From Neostapfia colusana (taxonomy: Eukaryota > Streptophyta > Magnoliopsida > Poales > Poaceae): a stretch of 64,000 bases of DNA. The translations under genes and the position numbers were made by a program. This document shows positions 32,914 to 44,511 of the stretch, piece after piece. The stretch is taken from NCBI GenBank assembly GCA_030760725.1, contig JASWHV010000005.1:26731241-26795240 (forward strand). Reading direction: 5' to 3'. Numbering within the stretch: position 1 is the first letter of the stretch; the number at the start of each line of letters is the position of its first letter. The notes below the pieces were generated by a model. That model was given only the letters and a program-made list of their open reading frames with translations. It did not search any database and was not told the DNA's origin.

Positions 32914-33566
32914 TCAATTTAAGCCATGAGGATGCATAACCCCTATTTCACTATGAATGAAACAAAAACGAGTGAAATCCAAAGGTTTTGTAAAAATATC
33001 AGCCAATTGTTGTTCGGTATCGACATGGTGAAGCACAATGTTTCCTTTTTCAACATTATCACGAAGAAAGTGATACCTAATTTCAATGTGCTTAGTTCTA
33101 GAGTGTTTCACGGGGTTTTTAGCAATACAAATTGCACTAGTGTTATCACAAAACAGTGGAACACTATCTAAATCAACCCCATAGTCCTTAAATGTTTGAA
33201 CAATCCAAAGAATTTGTGAGGAAGCGCTAGCCGCAGCTACATATTCAGATTAGGCCGTGGATTGTGCAACTGAACTTTGTTTTCTAGAGGACCAAGCAAC
33301 AAGTGAATTACCAAGAAAATGACAAGCACCCGAAGTACTTTTCCTATCAATCCTACAACCCCTAAAATCAGCATCCGAAAAAGCTTTCAAAGAAACGGTT
33401 GAGGAAGAAGGAAGAAAAATGCCAAATTCTTGAGTTCCATGTAGGTACCTGAGAATCCTTTTGATGGCTTGGCGATGTGAAGCACGTGGAGAAGCTTGAA
33501 AACGTGCACAAAGACATACGCTGAATTGTATGTCCGGTCTTGACGCCGTGAGACACAAAAGTAATC
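32914..33566 (-). pseudogene. Copia RNase H and pol C-terminus
   Basis: The minus frame reads TASRPDIQFSVCLCARFQASP, then KAFSDADFRGCRIDRKSTSG with the RNase H Asp, SLVAWSSRKQSSVAQSTA, and after a stop HSRTKHIEIRYHFLRD and QQLADIFTKPL. Two nonsense changes are visible. TGA replaces Gly in SMIGSL at the RT border (near 33565). TAA replaces Glu in QSTAEAEY (near 33253). Confidence 0.9.
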
Positions 33567-35157
33567 AAATCATACTTCTGTATTCTTTTTTATCGACCGG
33601 GTCACCATCTTCGTCAAGTTCAAGTGTTGTTGCTGTTCCCATTGGTGTCCGAAGAGGCTTGCATTTGTCCATGTTGAAGCGCTTAAGAAGGTCCTTTGTA
33701 TACTTAGTTTGATGCACAAAAATTCTTTCTTTTGTTTGCTTGATTTGCAGCCCCAAAAAGTATGTGAGTTCTCCCATCATACTCATCTCAAATTCTGAAT
33801 TCATCATAGCTGAAAACTTGGACACAAGATCATGAGAAGCACAACCAAAGATAATATCATCCACATACACTTGAACGAATAATGAGTCATTGCCATGCTT
33901 AAGTACAAAAAGAGTTTTATCAACCTTGCCCATGGTAAACCCCTTTTCAAGTAAGAATGTTTTTATCCTATCATACCATGCTCTAGGGGCTTGTTTTAGA
34001 CCGTACAAGGCTTTGGACAGTTTGTAAACATGATTAGGAAAATTTGGATTTTCAAAACCCGGTGGCTGCTTAACATAAACCTCCTCCTCTATGTAGACAT
34101 TAAGAAAAGCACTTTTAACATCCATTTGATATAACTTGAAACCTTTAGATGCAGCAAATGCTAATAAAATTCTTATAGCTTCTAATCTAGCAACAGGAGT
34201 AAATGTTTCAACAAAATCTAGACCTTCAATTTGAGTGAAACCTTGAGCAACCAACCTAGCTTTATTCCTAACCATAACCCCATCCTCACTTTGCTTATTT
34301 TTAAATACCCATTTAGTTCCAATTAATGTGTGACCTTGAGGTGGAGGTACAAGTTTCCAAACATTATTTCTTTCAAAATTTTCTAACTCTTCTTGCATGG
34401 CATTAATCCAAGATTCATTAGTGAGTGCGTGTGATATATCCTTGGGTTCAAAAGAAGCAACAAAAGCAGAATGAGCATGAGAGTTTGGATCGCAAAACCT
34501 GGATCGAGTGACTCGTTCATGCAAGCTTCCAATGATTTGTTGTGGAGGATGACTTCTGAGTACTCGGAGGGGAGTAGACACTTCACAAGCACCTTCTTCT
34601 TCATGTTCAGACCTTTGATTAGGAGAGCTTGTTGATTGAGGAAGGTCCGAACCAGCAGTAGTGACTGTTGGTGCTGGTTGTGGTGCAAAATCAGCAGCTT
34701 GATCGTTATTTACTTCCGAGTTTTCGGGCAGCAGCACCACTTCTTCATCTTCTTCAATAAAAATACTCTCCCTCTGCGGATATGGATCCGGACCTGCAAT
34801 ATCGGAGCTAGTACTTGGGCTAGCTTCACCAAAAGAAACCTCGCAAGTCTCCACAATTTTGTTAGTGTCAAGTAAAAGCACACGGTAGCCTCTAGTATGA
34901 GATGGATAACCAAGAAACATGCCATCAACAGATCTAGCTTCAAATTTATCAAGATTACCATGTTTCTTAACAAAGCATTTGCAACCAAAAACCCTAAAGT
35001 GTGTAACACTAGGCCTATGTCCAAACCGGAGCTCATATGGGGTTTTTCCAAGCTTAGCATGCAAGAAAACACGATTTGAGACATAACAAGCGGTTGCAAT
35101 TGCATCAGCCCAAAATTTCCTAGGAGTTTGATATTCATCAAGCATAGTCCTAGCCAT
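33565..35157 (-). pseudogene. Copia integrase end and RT, distal copy of a duplication
   Basis: A 530-codon frame holds the integrase C-terminal part (QTPRKFWADAIATACYVSN, LGYPSHTRGYRVLLLD), an acidic linker and the Ty1 RT (NVWKLVPPPQGHTLIGTKW, YQMDVKSAFLN, YVDDIIFG). The upstream frame (35232-35558) carries the integrase core start. The plus-strand ATTCCATTTCAGCACA near 35240 has lost bases relative to the proximal copy, breaking integrase here. It ends in the RT/RNase H nonsense codon. Confidence 0.9.
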
Positions 35158-35556
35158 CTCAACTAAGGTCCTGTTCTTTCTTTCTACGACACCATTTTGT
35201 TGTGGTACATAGGGTGAAGAGTATTGATGATCTATTCCATTTCAGCACAAAAGTGATCAAAGGATTGGTTTTCAAATTCAGTTCCGTTATCACTTCTAAT
35301 TGCTTTTAATGGTCCTGGGTGATCAATAGATAATCTAAGAAATAAAGTTCTAAAATGACTAAAATCTTCATTCTTAGATGCCATAAAATAAACCCAAGAA
35401 TATCTGGAATAATCATCAACAATCACAAGCACATACCATTTACTTCCGAAGGATTGAACACGTGCCGGACCTACTATGTCAAGATGTAAAAGTTGTCCCG
35501 GTTCAGCTGTCATGGTCATTGTGAGAGGAGCATGAGAACCTGCAACAAAGTGATCC
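33567..35556 (-). repeat. Distal unit of a ~1.99-kb direct duplication inside copia pol
   Basis: This block matches 35557-37541 throughout, with scattered substitutions and small indels. The junction near 35556 joins '...gaacctgcaacaaa' (as at 37540) to '...caatcatacttctgtattc' (as at 33575). Confidence 0.93.
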
Positions 35557-36735
35557 AATCATACTTCTGTATTCTTTTTTATCGACCGGGTCACCATCTT
35601 CGTCAAGTTCAGGTGTTGTTGCTGTTCCCATTGGTGTCCGAAGAGGCCTGCATTTGTCCATGTTGAAGCGCTTAAGAAGGTCCTTTGTATACTTAGTTTG
35701 ATGCACAAAAGTTCCTTCTTTTGTTTGCTTGATTTGCAGCCCCAAAAAGTATGTGAGTTCTCCCATCATACTCATCTCAAATTCTGAACTCATCATAGCT
35801 GAAAACTTGGACACGAGATCATGAGAAGCACAACCAAAGATAATATCATCCACATACACTTGAACGAATAATGAGTCATTGCCATTCTTAAGTACAAAAA
35901 GAGTTTTATCAACCTTGCCCATGGTAAACCCCTTTTCAAGTAAGAATGTTTTTAACCTATCATACCATGCTTTAGGGGCTTGTTTTAGACCGTACAAGGC
36001 TTTGGACAGTTTGTAAACATGATTAGGAAAATTTGGATTTTCAAAACCCGGTGGCTGCTTAACATAAACCTCCTCCTCTATGTAGCCATTAAGAAAAGCA
36101 CTTTTAACATCCATTTGATATAACTTGAAACCTTTAGATGCAGCAAATGCTAATAAAATTCTTATAGCTTCTAATCTAGCAACAGGAGCAAATGTTTCAT
36201 CAAAATCTAGATCTTCAATTTGAGTGAAACCTTGAGCAACCAACCTAGCTTTATTCCTAACCATAACCCCACCCTCACTTTCCTTATTTTTAAATACCCA
36301 TTTAGTTCCAATTAATGTGTGACCTTGAGGTGGAGGTACAAGTTTCCAAACATTATTTCTTTCAAAATTTTCTAACTCTTCTTGCATGGCATTAATCCAA
36401 GATTCATTAGTGAGTGCGTGTGATATATCCTTGGGTTCAAAAGAAGCAACAAAAGCAGAATGAGCATGAGAGTTTGGATCGCAAAACCTGGATCGAGTGA
36501 CTCGTTCATGCAAGCTTCCAATGATTTGTTGTGGAGGATGACTTTTGAGTACTCGGAGGGGAGTAGACACTTCACAAGCACCTTCTTCTTCATGTTCAGA
36601 CCTTTGATTAGGAGAGCTTGTTGATTGAGGAAGGTCCGAACCAGCAGTAGTGACTGTTGGTGCTGGTTGTGGTGCAAAATCAGCAGCTTGATCGTTATTT
36701 ACTTCCGAGTTTTGGGCAGCAGCACCACTTCTTCA
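35555..36735 (-). pseudogene. Copia RT, proximal copy, fused to integrase sequence
   Basis: The frame reads the same RT (YQMDVKSAFLNGYIEEEVY, YVDDIIFG) and reaches SMIGSL intact. It then runs out of frame into the duplicated integrase segment (CCRFSCSSHNDHDS). A one-base difference near 36717 (GTTTTGGGC here, GTTTTCGGGC near 34728) separates it from the linker upstream. This RT has no RNase H attached. Confidence 0.9.
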
Positions 36736-37541
36736 TCTTCTTCAATAAAAATACTCTCCCCCTACGGATATGGATCCGGACCTGCAATATTGGAGCTAGT
36801 ACTTGGGCTAGCTTCATCAAAAGAAACCTCGCAAGTCTCCACAATTTTGTTAGTGTCAAGTAAAAGCACACGGTAGTCTCTAGTATGAGATGGATAACCA
36901 AGAAACATGCCATCAACAGATCTAGCTTCAAATTTATCAAGATTACCATGTTTCTTAACAAAGCATTTGCAACTAAAAACCCTAAAGTGTGTAACACTAG
37001 GCCTATGTCCAAACCGGAGCTCATATGGGGTTTTTCCAAGCTTAGCACGCAAGGAAACACGATTTGAGACATAACAAGCGGTTGCAATTGCATCAGCCCA
37101 AAATTTCCTAGGAGTTTGATATTCATCAAGCATAGTCCTAGCCATCTCAACTAAGGTCCTGTTCTTTCTTTCTACGACACCATTTTGTTGTGGTACATAG
37201 GGTGAAGAGTATTGACGATCTATTCCATTTTCACCACAAAAGTGATCAAAGGATTGGTTTTTAAATTCAGTTCCGTTATCACTTCTAATTGCTTTTAATG
37301 ATCCTGGGTGATCAATAGATAATCTAAGAAAAAAAGTTCTAAAATGACTAAAAGCTTCATTCTTAGATGCCATAAAATAAACCCAAGAATATCTGGAATA
37401 ATAATCAACAATCACAAGCACATACCATTTACCTCCGAAGGATTGAACACGTGCCGGACCTACTGTGTCAAGATGTAAAAGTTGTCCCGGTTCAGCCGTC
37501 ATGGTCATTGTGAGAGGAGCATGTGAACCTGCAACAAACTT
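35557..37541 (-). repeat. Proximal unit of the copia pol duplication
   Basis: This is the upstream copy in element order, in direct orientation to 33567-35556. Both units span from the integrase core (GSHAPLTMTMTAEPGQ) to the end of RT. Confidence 0.93.
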
Positions 37542-38087
37542 AGCATGTCTACAAGAAGAGCACACAATATCATTGTCCTTTTTAAGCTTCGGCAGCCCAC
37601 GTATGCAATCGAGAGCACTAACACGAGATAGATGATCAAAGCCTATGTGACCAAGTCTACGATGCCAAAAATATTGATCCTTTGTATCATTAGCAACTAG
37701 ACACCGATGCTTAGAAGTTGACAAATCAAAATCAGCTTTAAAAACTCTTCCAAACCTAGACATGTTAAACAAAAGCTCACCTTTTGAATCTACAACCTTG
37801 CAGCAATTTTTAGCAAAGCTAACCTCTAGATTTTCATCTAGCAATTGTGAAACCGAAAGCAAGTTGTATTTCAAACTTTTAACAAGTGCCACATCTTTCA
37901 AAGTGTAGAGATTGTTTACTCTAACCGAACCTTTAGCAATTATGGGAGTAGAAGAGTTATCGGCGAAAGTAACATTTTCTACACGTGACACAAAAGAGAG
38001 AGAGGAGAACCATTCTTTGTTACCGGTCATGTGGCATGAGCAACCTGAATCCACAATCCAAATGTTCTCCTTCCTCAAACGTGAAAC
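36736..38087 (-). pseudogene. Copia protease and integrase
   Basis: The frame opens with the protease motif IWIVDSGCSCHMTG (catalytic DSG). GAG-pre-integrase follows (FWHRRLGHIGFDHLSR, with the HHCC finger Cys at CSSCRHAKF). The integrase core holds HLDTVGPARVQSFGGKWY with Asp, AIRSDNGTEFKNQ with Asp, and PYVPQQNGVVERKNRT with Glu. All three DDE residues are present. The frame joins gag except for one TAG. It stops in the acidic linker by a frameshift near 36717-36762. Confidence 0.9.
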
Positions 38088-40350
38088 CTACACAGCAGCA
38101 CAATACGTCGATGACTCAATACTGGGGTTAGTTAAAAGACTTTTAGGAATCCAGTACTGAGTCACACGACGTCCAGCAGGAATAATACGCGAAAGCTGAG
38201 AAGGTACAGAAGGTATATGAGCCAAACATCGAAATTTTTTGTTCCCAACTACTGACTTAGAAGATGTGTTATATGTAGCACAAAAAACAGTAGGTCTGGG
38301 AGCAAGTTTTTGACTCATTACAGCTGGTTGCAAGCTCCGAACATTCGGTCTAGCAGATTTTGCTTGGTTGTTATGTGATCTAGCAAGTATTCTTTGTTTC
38401 TTATCGTGTTTAGCTAGTCTACAACAAAAATCCATGACATGACCATCTCTACCACAGTAGGTACAATGAAAAATAACCTTATTATCATGTCTAGATGAGC
38501 AAGCAACACGTTTATTAGAACCCGAATGGGACAGGACTCCTGCAGATTTGAAAATCACCTCTTTTTGTCTAGAAGCTGTTTGAATCAAACCGCTTCCTAA
38601 TGACTTTACAACTTTAGGTGGGTGTGCCTTCGCATGAGCATGAGAATTAAAACCTAAACCAGTTTTATCATTACAAGACTTGGAAGAATTCAGCAGCAAG
38701 TTTAGGTTCTTATTTGCATTAGAAAACCGATCTAGTGTCCTATGCATGTCATCAAGTTTATTGGACAGATCAAAGCAGTTTTCACATGAAGTTTTTCCTT
38801 TTAGTTTGCAATTTGAACAATATTTAACTTCATGCACACGTAAAGAATTGTTCAAAATAGAAATCTCATTCATAGCATTATTTAGTTTCTTATTCAGATC
38901 ATCACATGAAGAACAATGCAAATCAATTGTAGAACAACAAGCATCTTTCAAATTTTTATCATTAAGTGCAGCAAGCTCTTTGTTGTTTTCAATTTCTAGT
39001 TCAAGTTTATCAAGTGTAGATGCGTGTGCACTTCTTAAAGAGGATAATTGTTCATAAATCAAATCACATGAGGAACAAGAATCATCACTAGGAATCAAAG
39101 TTTTTAAACGATTAATTTCAGATTCTAGTGATTGAATTTTAACAGCATTGTTCCTAAGTTTTTTATCCTTTTTCTTCAATATAACAGTGGCACGAGAAAT
39201 AGCATCACACATTTCTTCGCAAGTGGGACATACCTCTTCATCGTCGCTGTTGTGTTCTGCCTCCTCGGAGCTTGAACTTGACTTGCTCGCCATGCAGCAC
39301 ATATTTGCCATAGCTTCTTCATCTTCATCACTACTGGTGTCCACATCACTTGAGCCGAAATCTTGAAGTGCAGAGATCATACTATGCACTATGTTGCGCA
39401 TTGATAAATCTTTCTTCTTCTTATTCTTTGCAAATGATTTCTTCGGCCGTGTTTGCTTTTCTTCACGTGAAGTGGGGACCTGAAAGGTCAGGGCACTCCG
39501 TACGAAAATGTCCTGTCTTACCACATTCAAAACATCGTTGAGGTCCAGAGCTTCCTCTCCTTCTAGTTCTCACATTTTGCAATGCTTTTGAGAACCGAGT
39601 AGAGATGAGTGCAAGCTCCTCCTCTGGAAACTCTTCAACCTGTTCAAGGGTTAGAGAGGACAGCAAAGAGAGTGCACCACTAGATGATGATTGACTAGAA
39701 CTAGACATGTCATGTTGCGAAACAAATGCAATAGACTTGTTGGGGTTTTTACATGAGATGATGTCAATTTCATGAGTTTTCAATTTAGAATAAAGCACGT
39801 CTAAAGTAAGAGAACTCATGACAGTAGATTCACGAATAGATGTAACTTTCATCTCCCAAATTGACATATCTAATGCTCCTAACAATTGTCTAGCATTTTC
39901 AGCATCTGAAAAGTTAACATTGACACTATGCAAGTTGCTGAGAATTTTATTAAAGCGAGCAAAAAGGTCGTCAATTGACTCACCGGGTTGCATCTCAAAA
40001 CGCATGTATTCTTTCTTGAACATATCTTGCCTTACCTCCTTGATCGTATTGGATCCTTCATGGTAGTCACAAAGAGCTTTCCAAACATCATATGCAGATC
40101 GGAGGTGTGCAACACGGTCGAAGTCGCTTTGAGTCAATCTTTGGATGATCAAGTTGCGAGCCTTGTTGTTGTTGTCAACATCTCTCATGTTCGCAGCCGT
40201 AACTTCATCGTTGGGTGGTACATCGAAGTTCCGGTAGACCTTTTCCCATATGGCGAAGCCTTGTGCCTGTATGTAGGCCTCCATCCGCGCCTTCCAAACC
40301 TGAAAATCGATGCCATTGAACACACAAGGTTTTGCGGAGTACTTCTCCAT
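38088..40350 (-). pseudogene. Copia gag, long, with two zinc knuckles
   Basis: The ATG at 40350 starts MEKYSAKPCVFNGIDFQVWK, a copia gag (UBN2-like) domain with MQPGESIDDLFARFNKILSN. A first knuckle, CFECGKTGHFRTEC, precedes a frameshift near 39480-39520. The second frame continues with a Ser/Glu-rich part, a long coiled coil (KIQSLESEINRLKTLI) and repeated Cys pairs (CPTCEEMC, CSSCDL, CSSCDDL, CSNCKLKGKTSCENC). A second knuckle, CTYCGRDGHVMDFC, follows. It ends at TAG (38086-38088), with protease following in the same frame. Confidence 0.88.
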
Positions 40351-40396
40351 GATGGTTAGTCAAAACACGTGCAAATCACAAAGATTAGAGCACCTT

Positions 40397-40409
40397 GGCT
40401 CTGATACCA
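40397..40409 (-). other. Copia primer-binding site (tRNA-iMet)
   Basis: TGGTATCAGAGCC on the minus strand, just inside the 5' LTR, separated by two bases. Confidence 0.93.
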
Positions 40410-40411
40410 AT

Positions 40412-42036
40412 TGTAGGATCGAAGAGCATTTGAAAAGCTACCAGAGGGGGGGTGAATGGTAGATTACAACTTTTCGCAGCGGAAACAACAAAAACCCCTC
40501 AGCAAAAAATCAATCGGTTAAAGAAACTGTGTGTGCAAGTGTTTTCAAACGTGTTCAACCATGACAAATCAAGTAGAGAGGTAGAGAATCAAGTCAAGGA
40601 TCTAATGCAACAAGAATCACTTGAAAACACGAAGTAAAACTTGAGATACGATCAAAACATTAAACGAAGATCAATCTGTTCTACCCGATATAAAACAGAT
40701 CTGCAATGCTGCAAAGAAACTCGTGTATCTAAAAAACTACAGATCCGAAGCTCGTAACAATTTCACAGATGATATATAATTGAGTTTTGAAGACAACCCA
40801 AAAACAATCACGTCAATCGGATCTGTAAAACTCGAGTTATGAACGAAACACCGAAGCAACGTCGGTCTGTCCAGAAACTCGGCGAGAAAGACTTGACGAA
40901 AAACAAGTCGGACGAACAAGGCACAAAAGCTCCTCAAAACTATGAACTTTATTCAATAGAAACACAAGAGGAACAGCCCAAAGTTCTCTACCCACAAGAG
41001 CTCTGGCCTCCCTTGCTTTTATAGCCAGCCCTCAGGCTAAACAATCCAATCTAGGACTCCTACTCCTAATTGGACTCGTATCCTAACTTACCATAACTGC
41101 TCAGGACCCTCCTATTCGCAGATAGAAGCAATCGTGAGACTTCCAAACACCTTAGGAACGTCCTAAACATTCCTGAAACAACTCAACTGCATGCCTAGCA
41201 CGAAATCCTATCATAACCAACTCAAATCTTCCATATTTGAGCCATATCCGACTTAGCCTCAGCCTGAGTACGCAATCCAGCCGGTTGGACCTTTCCGACC
41301 AATTCTTTATGTCCACTTCTCTTCATCACGCCTTGTAACAATGTTCCCACGTCTATGCACTCCTTGCACACGTGCAAACACCTTCCAACGACGTACACGC
41401 AACCTTCATATGCACTGCCCTTGATCCAAACATGCTGCGCGACCTCCCGATCAACTCAACCACAGCTCCTCCCGAACTTGGTTGTTGGAACATCATCTCC
41501 TCCCTGAGACTAGTCCAAGGATCCCGTCACCAGCCATGTCTTGAACTCAAGCAACACCTGCACATGAATAAACAACCAATTCTTCCGAGCACAAGTCCTC
41601 GACTTGACTCACGTTAGTTCGAAAACCACAACACCTTACATGAGCACGTCACATAAGCATGTTGCAAACCATATCAAATGATAACAGCCATAACCACCAA
41701 AACACACCAAAAACATAGCAAATTAATACTAAGCAAACCTTCCCATAAAGCAAGTTTGAAACATTGCGAGTTAAAAGCAAAAACAAGACGCTGCAGTTCT
41801 ACGAGTTGAAATTCACGGGAGCTCCCTAAAAACAAGCTCCGGACCTCACAGAAGCTCTCCGGACCATGCAGGAGCTCTCCGGACCTTGCGTCGGACCTTG
41901 CCAACACTTGGCGGACCTAACAAAGAACTTGTCGGACCTTGCCACAGAAGAATGTTTTGGCAATATTCAAAACTTTGAATGTTAATGCTAACTTTTATCC
42001 TAATTGCCAATGTATTCAGCACACATAGGTCTCACA
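40412..42036 (-). repeat. Copia 5' LTR
   Basis: 1625 bp, with ends TGTGAGACCTATGTG and GATCCTACA on the minus strand. It matches the 3' LTR at full length with scattered substitutions (about a dozen in the first 200 bp compared by eye), so the insertion is not recent. Confidence 0.95.
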
Positions 42037-43395
42037 GGTTGCCTTGGAATTGAGACGCACCATGTACCCAGACTGCTCCCCCGATAGCATGAGAAGCAGT
42101 ACGCCGGCACCGGCCCCTGCTTTCGCGAGGAGCCGTCAAAGAAGAGCGTCCAGTGAGGCCTGGTGAAGACTGGAGCTCGGTGCTTTGGTTCACCATCTTC
42201 GTGGCCCCCTGGGTCAACCTTCGTTGGCGTCCATTCAGCCACGAAGTCAGCCAGTGCTTGGCTCTGACTGTCTGACGTGGTCGGGAGCTCAGCTTGAACT
42301 CCGCCGTCTTCCGGCTTCGGAAGCTGGCAGTGAGTGCCAATGACGCCCGTCTTCTGCTCCGGCGCAATTGTCCACCAGGCTGAAGAGCCCCGAGATGTCT
42401 TGCACCTCCCTGGTGGCCAACTTCTCGAGCATCTTCTTGTCCCTCACACCTTGTCGGAATGCGACCACTGCTGATGCATTCAGGATGTGGGGGATGGTGT
42501 TGCGTACCTGGGAGAACCGCTGTGTCAAAGGAGTGCAGTGATTCCCCGGGTTGTTGCTTGATGGAGTGGAGGTCAAGCTCCGTGCCAGGACGGGTGTAGG
42601 AACTGCCGAAGTTGGCGATGAACTGCCGGCAGAGCTCTCCCCAGGAAGTTATGGAACCCTGGGGGAGGTTCATGAGCCAAGACCGGGCTGGGCCGGTCAA
42701 GGCGACGGGAAAGTAGTTGGCCATGACGGCCTCATCCCCTCCTGCGGCAAGTACGGCGGTGGAGTAGATCTGGAGAAACTCCACCGGGTTGACGCTGCCG
42801 TCGTACTTCCCGGGCAGGTGCGGCCGAAACTTGCGCGGCCACCTCGCGAAGCGAAGGTGGGGTGCCAGGGCCGCACACCTTGCCCCTGTTGCTGCAGGCG
42901 TTGGTGCCGCGAACGCTTGTTTCGCCGCCGGCACAGTGTACCCAAGTATGGGCAAGGTTGCGCCATAGACCGGGGGCGCCGTTTGCAGGGCATATGGCTG
43001 TGGCATATGCTGCGTGGCGTATGCCTGGGGCAGAGATCGTGTGGCGAAGGTCTGCGCCTCAGGCTGGGTCGAGGCTGACGTCATGCTGTCACCAGCCTCT
43101 TGGTTGCGACGTCTTTCTCGACGTCGCTCGAGGTACACCCGGGCATCCTGGCCCAAGTGGCAGCGTTCCAGCTCTGTCCTCAGGTCCGTCGACGGAAGCC
43201 TGGTGGAGCTGGAATCCGCTGTCTGCCCGTCAACAGTTGGCGTGCACGTCAGCGACATAGCCGGTTGGCCGGAGCGTCGTCCCCGCCGAAGTCGAGGGTT
43301 TGCAGCGGCGACGACGAGACGGTCTACCTCGCGTATCCACTGCTGGGTCGCTGAATGGGGTGCGTCCCCAGCAGGTGGATTCCGCAGTAGCGCTC
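42037..43395 (-). pseudogene. E1 gag fragment fused to RNase H
   Basis: Minus frames read gag (SLTCTPTVDGQTADSSST, RFARWPRKFRPHLPGKYDG, FPVALTGPARSWLMNLPQG, RNTIPHILNASAVVAFRQG) with a frameshift near 42540. Near 42290 gag (HSLPASEAG) passes directly to RNase H (QALADFVAEWTPT, LFFDGSSRKQG). Zinc-binding, protease and RT parts are therefore deleted. The N-terminal part of gag is cut off at 43395 by the E2 LTR. Confidence 0.88.
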
Positions 43396-44455
43396 TGTTG
43401 GTACCCGCGATATGGGGTACCCCAGCGCACAGGGGAAATGCCTAAGGATCTCGCCCTTCTCCGCTGGGAGAGCTCCGAAGGCGCCACGCGTCCGGCGGGG
43501 CCGGACCTCCCTCTTCTCAGAGGAGAGCTCCGGACTCGCCATGTGGCCTGCAGAAGCCGGACCTCCCCCTCCGTGGTGGAGAGGTCTGAAGGCGCCACGT
43601 GTCCAGCGGGGCCGGACCTCCCTCTCCTCAGAGGAGAGCTCCGGGGCCTCCACGTGGCCGACAAAAGCCGGACCTCCCCCTCCGCGGGGAGAGGTCCGAA
43701 GCTCCACGTGTCCTGCGGGGCCGGACCTCCCTCTTCTCTGAGGAGGGCTCCGGGCCCGCCACGTGTCCAGCAGAAGAGCGCTGCCTGCCCCCGAGCGGTA
43801 GGTGGCGGGCGTACAGACACCCCATACCTTGCCCGTACAAGGTATTCTAAGGCCCGCGCCTTCCCAAGACACGGAGACGCGGAGCACGCCTCTGTCAGGT
43901 GCCGTTGCGCCCAGTCGCATCACAGTCTGGCGCGCGGTGTCAGAACCTGCCAGCCAATAAACACAGCGACAAGACATCCCCTGCCGCCCCCGCCGTCATC
44001 AACCACTACGACTAGCAGGTGGCATGGGCAGGACGGCAAGACGAAGACTCAGAAACCTTCGCCAGAGACAACTACCGACGTAACTGTAGATACGATAGTC
44101 GGCAGGCAATCTCCCCGGGACCACCTGTCGGGTCCCAGGCCCCCTTGTAAGCCACGCGAGCCTTGGACTATAAAAGGCTCGGGTAGGCAATGTTAGCAGG
44201 GGTTCGCACTCTAGCCATTCGCACCCTAAGGACTCTGGTTCTGAGCAACAAGCAATACAGCGAGCACCCCAGCTCACCGTGGACGTAGGGTTTTACGCTC
44301 CGGCGGCCCGAACCACGTAAAACTCACCGTGTCAAGCTCTTCCTAAACTCGTCCCTACGCTCAAGCTCTCCGCAAGTGACTAGCCCCTCCGAAAAAGAAC
44401 CTCCGCGGGCTGCCCAGTGCAGGTCCGGGGGAAGTGTCGACCACACACTTTGACA
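43396..44455 (+). repeat. E2 5' LTR
   Basis: 1060 bp from TGTTGGTACCCGCGATATGG to CACACTTTGACA. It has the G-box modules, a TATA-like CTATAAAAGGCTC near 44168, and the conserved 3' end seen in the other Tat LTRs. Confidence 0.93.
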
Positions 44456-44457
44456 TT

Positions 44458-44475
44458 TGGCGCGCCAGGTAGGGG
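44458..44475 (+). other. E2 primer-binding site (tRNA-Arg type)
   Basis: TGGCGCGCCAGGTAGGGG complements the 3' end of a plant tRNA-Arg (...CCTACCTGGCGCG plus CCA), as in RIRE2-like Tat elements. Confidence 0.88.
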
Positions 44476-44511
44476 CCTTTTCCCTTGCGCGACGAGCTTC
44501 TGCTGACGAAG

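Larger units (their letters stand above)
20125..42036 (-). mobile_element. Ty1/copia element, Maximus/SIRE-like, inserted in E1
   Basis: Its ends are TGTAGGATCG...GGTCTCACA, flanked by GGTTG at 20120-20124 and 42037-42041. Both LTRs are 1625 bp once the CACTA insertion is removed. Minus-strand order is 5' LTR, Met primer site, long gag with Cys-rich C-terminus, protease, integrase, RT, RNase H, about 1 kb non-coding, purine tract, 3' LTR. The order protease-integrase-RT marks Ty1/copia. The lineage is my inference from the long LTRs, long gag and 3' noncoding region. Gag, RT and RNase H have stop codons and part of pol is duplicated, so the copy is dead. Confidence 0.93.
15526..43395 (-). mobile_element. 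E1: Tat-clade Ty3/gypsy element, internally deleted and twice interrupted
   Basis: Visible parts, in minus-strand order, are a gag fragment fused to RNase H (43395-42037), an RNase H continuation and integrase remnants (20119-19081), a 3' region with a tandem array (18650-16750) and the 3' LTR (16643-15526). The copia element splits the RNase H codons (TSD GGTTG). E2 starts inside gag at 43396, so the E1 5' LTR is beyond the window. Protease and RT are missing: gag runs into RNase H near 42290. The left target duplicate would be GAAGA (15521-15525); its partner is not in view. E1 is non-autonomous. Confidence 0.85.
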
